A stretch of 38,808 nt of DNA from JADCRZ01 sp037718865 (GTDB lineage Bacteria; Bacteroidota; Bacteroidia; Chitinophagales; Chitinophagaceae), in NCBI GenBank assembly GCA_037718865.1, contig JBBJMP010000036.1:1-38808 (forward strand). The letters run 5' to 3'. This document shows, in pieces, positions 35,537 through 38,808 of this stretch; positions within the stretch are counted from its first letter, which is position 1; each line of letters starts with the position of its first letter. A program made the position numbers and the translations under genes. Below the pieces are notes generated by a model, which was not told where the DNA came from, ran no database searches, and saw nothing but the letters and a program-made list of their open reading frames with translations.

Positions 35537-36763
35537 TCATCCCATAAAATCATTGATGGCTTCAATATAATGACAGCCATGTTGATGTTGCCTGCGCATC
35601 TTTATTGCCATAAGATTAATTACTTTCTGGATCTTTTCCTGAGGATCGTATGAGGAAGGCATCAGGTTAGCAGACTGCTCCCATAACCGTTCACTGGAAT
35701 TGATCTCATGCAACTTGTTTTTTACCGCTTTTAACACAGGTACGTGTTTACGCATTTCATTCCACTGTAAAAATTCATTGGTGTAAGCGTCAATAATAGC
35801 TTTGGCTTTAGGTATTTCAGCCTCTCGTTTTTTTACCGTATTATCTTTTATTGCAGAAAGTGTGTCAACATTAACCAGTGTGATGTTTGGAAGTTCCCGG
35901 GCCTCAGCCTCTACATTATAAGGGATGGAAAGGTCTATGATAACTTTGTTACCATGATTTTCAAGGTGTGAGCGTAGAATGGTAGGAGCCACGGCATTGG
36001 TAGCAACTATGATGATGTCTGATTGTTGTATGTATCGGGCCAGATCATCCGGTAGTGCATAGTGTAATCCTAATTCCTTGGCCAGCTCTTCTGCTTTTCC
36101 CGGACTCCTGTTGATGAGCGTGATATTGGTTGTTCGCAGGTAGTCTACCAGATTTTTACAAGTGTTACGGCCGATTTTACCTATACCAAGTAACAATATA
36201 CTTTTTGCGGAATAGTTTGTTACGTTTTGTTTGATGTACTGAACGGCGGCAAAGGAAACGGATACTGTTCCACCACTTATAGCCGTTTGATTTTTGATCA
36301 CCTTCGACGATTGCAGAACTGAACTGACCAACCTGTCCAGCCTGGCGCCAATAAAATGGTGCTGCCTGGCAAACTGAACAGCTTGCCTGATCTGACCGAC
36401 GATCTCATAATCTCCCAGTATCTGTGAATCAAGTCCTGCACCAACGTTAAAAAGATGACTTACCGCCTCATCGCCTTTTTTTATATAAGCCAGCTTTTCA
36501 AAGGTTTTTGTACCACCAGCAGTTTGCGTACACAATAGTTGAATGAGTTGTCCGGCATTCTCTGCAAAGCCATAGATCTCGGTGCGATTACAGGTAGAAA
36601 GAATAAACACTTCATGGATCCCGTATGAGGGCGCGATAGACAATATCGTTGTGTACTGTGCCTGGTTAATAGCAAATTGGCTTCGAATTGCGGCGTCAGT
36701 CTTTCGGTAATTTATTCCTGCTATAAAAAAATCTGGTATATCGTTATTGTACCCTTTCCTCAT
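35537..36763 (-). CDS. hemA: Glutamyl-tRNA reductase
   Basis: This 408-residue NADPH enzyme performs the first committed step, reduction of glutamyl-tRNA to glutamate-1-semialdehyde. The catalytic Cys58 lies in ILSTCNRTEIYG, and the NADPH-binding motif GIGKIG is at about 193-198. The dimerisation helix is at the C-terminus. It is first in the tightly packed hemA-C-D-E-F-B set, and a -7-like promoter box lies 24 bases upstream. In many bacteria this enzyme is subject to haem feedback; nothing here shows that directly. Confidence 0.96.
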   Translation of the reverse strand: MRKGYNNDIPDFFIAGINYRKTDAAIRSQFAINQAQYTTILSIAPSYGIHEVFILSTCNRTEIYGFAENAGQLIQLLCTQTAGGTKTFEKLAYIKKGDEAVSHLFNVGAGLDSQILGDYEIVGQIRQAVQFARQHHFIGARLDRLVSSVLQSSKVIKNQTAISGGTVSVSFAAVQYIKQNVTNYSAKSILLLGIGKIGRNTCKNLVDYLRTTNITLINRSPGKAEELAKELGLHYALPDDLARYIQQSDIIIVATNAVAPTILRSHLENHGNKVIIDLSIPYNVEAEARELPNITLVNVDTLSAIKDNTVKKREAEIPKAKAIIDAYTNEFLQWNEMRKHVPVLKAVKNKLHEINSSERLWEQSANLMPSSYDPQEKIQKVINLMAIKMRRQHQHGCHYIEAINDFMG

Positions 36764-36786
36764 GTGGTGCTAATTTCCTCTTCATG

Positions 36787-36794
36787 CAAAAATA
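36787..36794 (-). promoter_or_regulatory. Likely -7 box of the hemA promoter
   Basis: On the minus strand TATTTTTG matches TAnnTTTG exactly. A transcript would begin near 36780, about 17 bases before the hemA ATG. A TTG lies 12 bases upstream, too close for a standard -33 box; the usual position carries only a T-run. Confidence 0.5.
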
Positions 36795-36836
36795 ACTGGC
36801 GGTCTCCAACAGAAAAAAACTTTACGTCATGAGACT

Positions 36837-36866
36837 GTCATATTAAAATAACTGTATATTAATGAC
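36837..36866. promoter_or_regulatory. Inverted repeat in the hemA/hemH divergent region
   Basis: GTCATATTAA at 36837-36846 and TTAATGAC at 36859-36866 form an imperfect inverted repeat with the half-site GTCAT(at)TAA. It sits between the two divergent promoters and could be an operator. No protein is identified as its binder. Confidence 0.3.
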
Positions 36867-36899
36867 TTAACAAAGTGACAATTTGAGGGTTATGAATGA

Positions 36900-36929
36900 T
36901 TGTTTTAGAAACATCACGTGTTAGTTTTG
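36900..36929 (+). promoter_or_regulatory. Bacteroidota-type promoter for hemH
   Basis: TTG at 36900-36902 and TAGTTTTG at 36922-36929 are separated by 19 bases, the standard spacing of the Bacteroidota -33/-7 promoter. A start near 36935 would put the hemH ATG at 36938 at or just after the transcript 5' end. Confidence 0.55.
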
Positions 36930-36937
36930 CAAAATAT

Positions 36938-37996
36938 ATGGAGAAAACAAGCAGGCGGGGTATCATCTTAATGAATCTTGGATCACCGGACTCTACGCAG
37001 GTGAAAGATGTAAAGAAATACCTGATGGAATTTTTAATGGATGGAAGGGTCATCGACTATCCTTACCTGTTGCGTAAAATATTAGTGGGCGGAATTATTG
37101 TTCCTTTGCGTGCTCCAAATTCGGCAGAAGCGTACAGGTCTGTCTGGACCAAAGAAGGATCTCCATTGATCGTGCTCACCAAACAGTTACAGCAGGCATT
37201 ACAAAAGCAGGTGGAAGAACCTGTTGAAATAGCTATGCGTTATGGCAACCCCTCAATAAAGGCTGCCTGCGATGCCCTGATGCAAAAAGTTCCCGGCCTG
37301 GATGAGGTGATCGCCATACCGTTATATCCGCACTATGCCATGTCAAGTTATGAGACAGCGGTAGAGTATGCCAGGGAAGTAGTTGTCAAAAACAGATATC
37401 CGTTTGCCATTAGCTTCATAAAGCCTTTTTATAATAATCCCGGTTACCTGAGGGCTCTAAGCCTGAGCATTCGTCCGTATTTACAGCAGGATTACGATCA
37501 TATCCTTTTTAGCTATCATGGAATTCCACGGCGTCACATCCTTAAAGGTGACATTACAGGTTCTCATTGCCTGAAAACGGAGAACTGTTGCCTGACGGCC
37601 TCGGCAGCGCATGACCAGTGTTACCGTCATCAATGCCTGTACACCACTCAGGCAGTTGCTTCGGCTTTAAACATTCCGGCCGGAAAATACAGCCATTCTT
37701 TTCAATCACGACTGGGCAGGGAAGAATGGCTTAAACCTTATACGGCCGTCCGATTAACGGAAATGCCTGCCGAAGGAATAAAAAAACTGATTGTTGTTTG
37801 TCCTGCATTTGTCAGCGATTGCCTGGAAACCCTGGAAGAAATGGGGGTAGAAGGCAACCATAGCTTTATCAAAGCCGGTGGTGAATCCTTTACTTTGATT
37901 CCCTGCCTGAATACAAATGTCTTATGGGTGCAAACCGTTGAAAACTGGATAAAAGAACAGGTCAACGGTAACCGGCAAATGACACTCTCAACATAA
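36938..37996 (+). CDS. hemH: Ferrochelatase
   Basis: The protein of about 352 residues inserts iron to make haem. Homology begins at GIILMNLGSPDS, so the ATG at 36938 is preferred over 36896, which lies upstream of a promoter-like sequence. The catalytic His is in FSYHGIPRRH, and the acidic site in CPAFVSDCLETLEEM is visible. Several cysteines (CYRHQC, NCCLT) lie in the middle and could be of interest for an iron-sulphur or other metal site, but that is not established. hemJ follows after 6 bases in the same direction, so the two last steps of the pathway are encoded together, divergent from hemA. Confidence 0.96.
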   Translation: MEKTSRRGIILMNLGSPDSTQVKDVKKYLMEFLMDGRVIDYPYLLRKILVGGIIVPLRAPNSAEAYRSVWTKEGSPLIVLTKQLQQALQKQVEEPVEIAMRYGNPSIKAACDALMQKVPGLDEVIAIPLYPHYAMSSYETAVEYAREVVVKNRYPFAISFIKPFYNNPGYLRALSLSIRPYLQQDYDHILFSYHGIPRRHILKGDITGSHCLKTENCCLTASAAHDQCYRHQCLYTTQAVASALNIPAGKYSHSFQSRLGREEWLKPYTAVRLTEMPAEGIKKLIVVCPAFVSDCLETLEEMGVEGNHSFIKAGGESFTLIPCLNTNVLWVQTVENWIKEQVNGNRQMTLST

Positions 37997-38002
37997 TGTC
38001 CG

Positions 38003-38524
38003 ATGTATTACTACGTTAAGGCTCTTCATATCATTTTCATTGTTACGTGGTTCAGCGGTTTATTTTATATGGTCCGGTTATTTATATATAACACGGAGGC
38101 GGGGGAGAAAGATGAAATTCACCGGGATATTTTGCGGTTACAGTATACTGTTATGATCAAAAGATTATGGTTTGGCATCACCTGGCCCTCAGCCGTGCTG
38201 ACTTTTTTATTCGGGGTGTGGATACTTGTTTTGTACGGCTCAATTCCCGCCTGGCTTTGGATTAAACTGTTACTGGTGGCAGGCTTGTTCTTATATCATA
38301 TTTCGCTTCAGATTATTTTTAAACAGCAGATGAAGAGTGTATTTAAGTATACCTCACAACAGTTACGCATCTGGAATGAAGTTGCCACTGTTTTTCTGAT
38401 AGCAATTGTTATGTTGGTGGTAGTTAAGCAGGGGATAAGTTTGCTGTGGGGATTAACCGGCCTGATCCTTTTTGTCATTGTGCTGATGACGGCGATCCGG
38501 ATTTATAAGAGAATGAGGAGGTGA
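38003..38524 (+). CDS. hemJ: HemJ-type protoporphyrinogen IX oxidase (CopD-like membrane protein)
   Basis: This is a 173-residue membrane protein with about four hydrophobic segments. The N-terminal helix has the HemJ pattern ALHIIFIVTWFSGLFYMVRL with the conserved His of segment 1, followed by the KRLWFGITWPSAV block. It converts protoporphyrinogen IX to protoporphyrin IX. Its position 6 bases after hemH and the absence of another protoporphyrinogen oxidase in this cluster support the call. Length is typical. Confidence 0.92.
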   Translation: MYYYVKALHIIFIVTWFSGLFYMVRLFIYNTEAGEKDEIHRDILRLQYTVMIKRLWFGITWPSAVLTFLFGVWILVLYGSIPAWLWIKLLLVAGLFLYHISLQIIFKQQMKSVFKYTSQQLRIWNEVATVFLIAIVMLVVVKQGISLLWGLTGLILFVIVLMTAIRIYKRMRR

Positions 38525-38601
38525 GTAAGATGAGAGAAGTGTAGATAAGTGTTCATACTGGATGCAGTGTCGTGCCGTTAAAAAAAGCAAAAAGGCATTC
38601 A

Positions 38602-38790
38602 TGCCCCGGCCAGGGGCAACCGGTTTGTAGCACCTTCAGCATGTATGATTTTATACCCCGAACGGGGGCTACCCAATTCAACAAGGGATAACACAATATT
38701 TTTGCTTGACATCAGCTTAAGGGTAGCCCCTTTGGGGCAATTGATAAAAATGATCACATGTCTACAAACGTTTTACCCCTGGCCGGGGTA
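38602..38790. repeat. Nested inverted repeat, foldback/MITE-like element
   Basis: The outer arms are complementary: TGCCCCGGCCAGGGGCA with TTTGTAG just inside (38602-38630) pairs with CTACAAACG and TACCCCTGGCCGGGGTA (38762-38790). The inner arms, CCCCGAACGGGGGCTACCC near 38656-38674 and GGGTAGCCCCTTTGGGGCA near 38721-38739, pair too. Each arm is itself a hairpin. The element has no coding frame. Related pieces occur at 329-410. It looks like a non-autonomous palindromic element; its boundary duplication is not visible. Confidence 0.7.
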
Positions 38791-38808
38791 ATCATACACT
38801 AAAAGGAA

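Noticed and set aside
1..38808. tRNA or rRNA genes
   Set aside because: I found no cloverleaf with conserved arms and no rRNA-like stretch in the intergenic regions, although a computed search would be firmer.

Overview
The window looks like a chromosomal segment of a Bacteroidota member, most likely Chitinophagaceae or a close relative. The grounds are short signal peptides ending in -AQ or -GQ, Bacteroidota -7 promoter motifs (TAnnTTTG), few clear Shine-Dalgarno sites, a regulatory style of ECF sigma factor plus membrane partner, and many small palindromic intergenic repeats. This placement is inferred from gene content and style only.

Layout. Positions 1-68 hold the tail of a gene cut by the window edge, followed by about 600 bases of repeat-rich spacer. 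Positions 666-21831 form a long carbohydrate and envelope region. It has two very large lipoproteins of the type first seen in Planctomycetes/Verrucomicrobia (beta-propeller dehydrogenase-like domain, HEAT-like repeats, C-terminal cytochrome c with CxxCH; 666-4088 and 14832-18383). It also has an AI-2E/PerM family membrane protein, a possible GT-A glycosyltransferase, a PL8 polysaccharide lyase, an FG-GAP repeat protein, a Gfo/Idh/MocA oxidoreductase with a twin-arginine signal, a soluble glucose/sorbosone dehydrogenase-like protein, a GH26 beta-mannanase and a GH36 alpha-galactosidase. GH26 plus GH36 suggests use of galactomannan. The dehydrogenase-like proteins and haem lipoproteins suggest periplasmic sugar oxidation coupled to electron transfer (inference). 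No SusC/SusD pair is present.

Positions 22135-28371 are the most unusual part. A predicted operon on the minus strand encodes an ECF sigma factor, a single-pass membrane protein with a TPR-like C-terminus, and a secreted caspase-family (C14) protein whose signal peptide and catalytic domain lie in different frames, separated by an A5 run. Next to it lies an S9A prolyl oligopeptidase gene flanked by a 23-bp near-identical repeat. Two paralogous micro-ORFs (21 and 24 codons) lie beside it, and they differ mostly at synonymous positions.

Positions 28482-38524 hold an AraC-type regulator with a clustered-cysteine N-terminal domain and all nine enzymes from glutamyl-tRNA to protohaem: hemL, hemB, hemF, hemE, hemD, hemC and hemA on the minus strand (transcribed hemA to hemB, then hemL), and hemH and hemJ divergently on the plus strand. 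The oxidative steps use the oxygen-dependent HemF and a HemJ-type protein, so the set fits an aerobe. The haem supply may serve the cytochrome c domains encoded earlier in the window, but that link is only contextual. The window ends in a 189-bp nested inverted repeat resembling a small foldback element.
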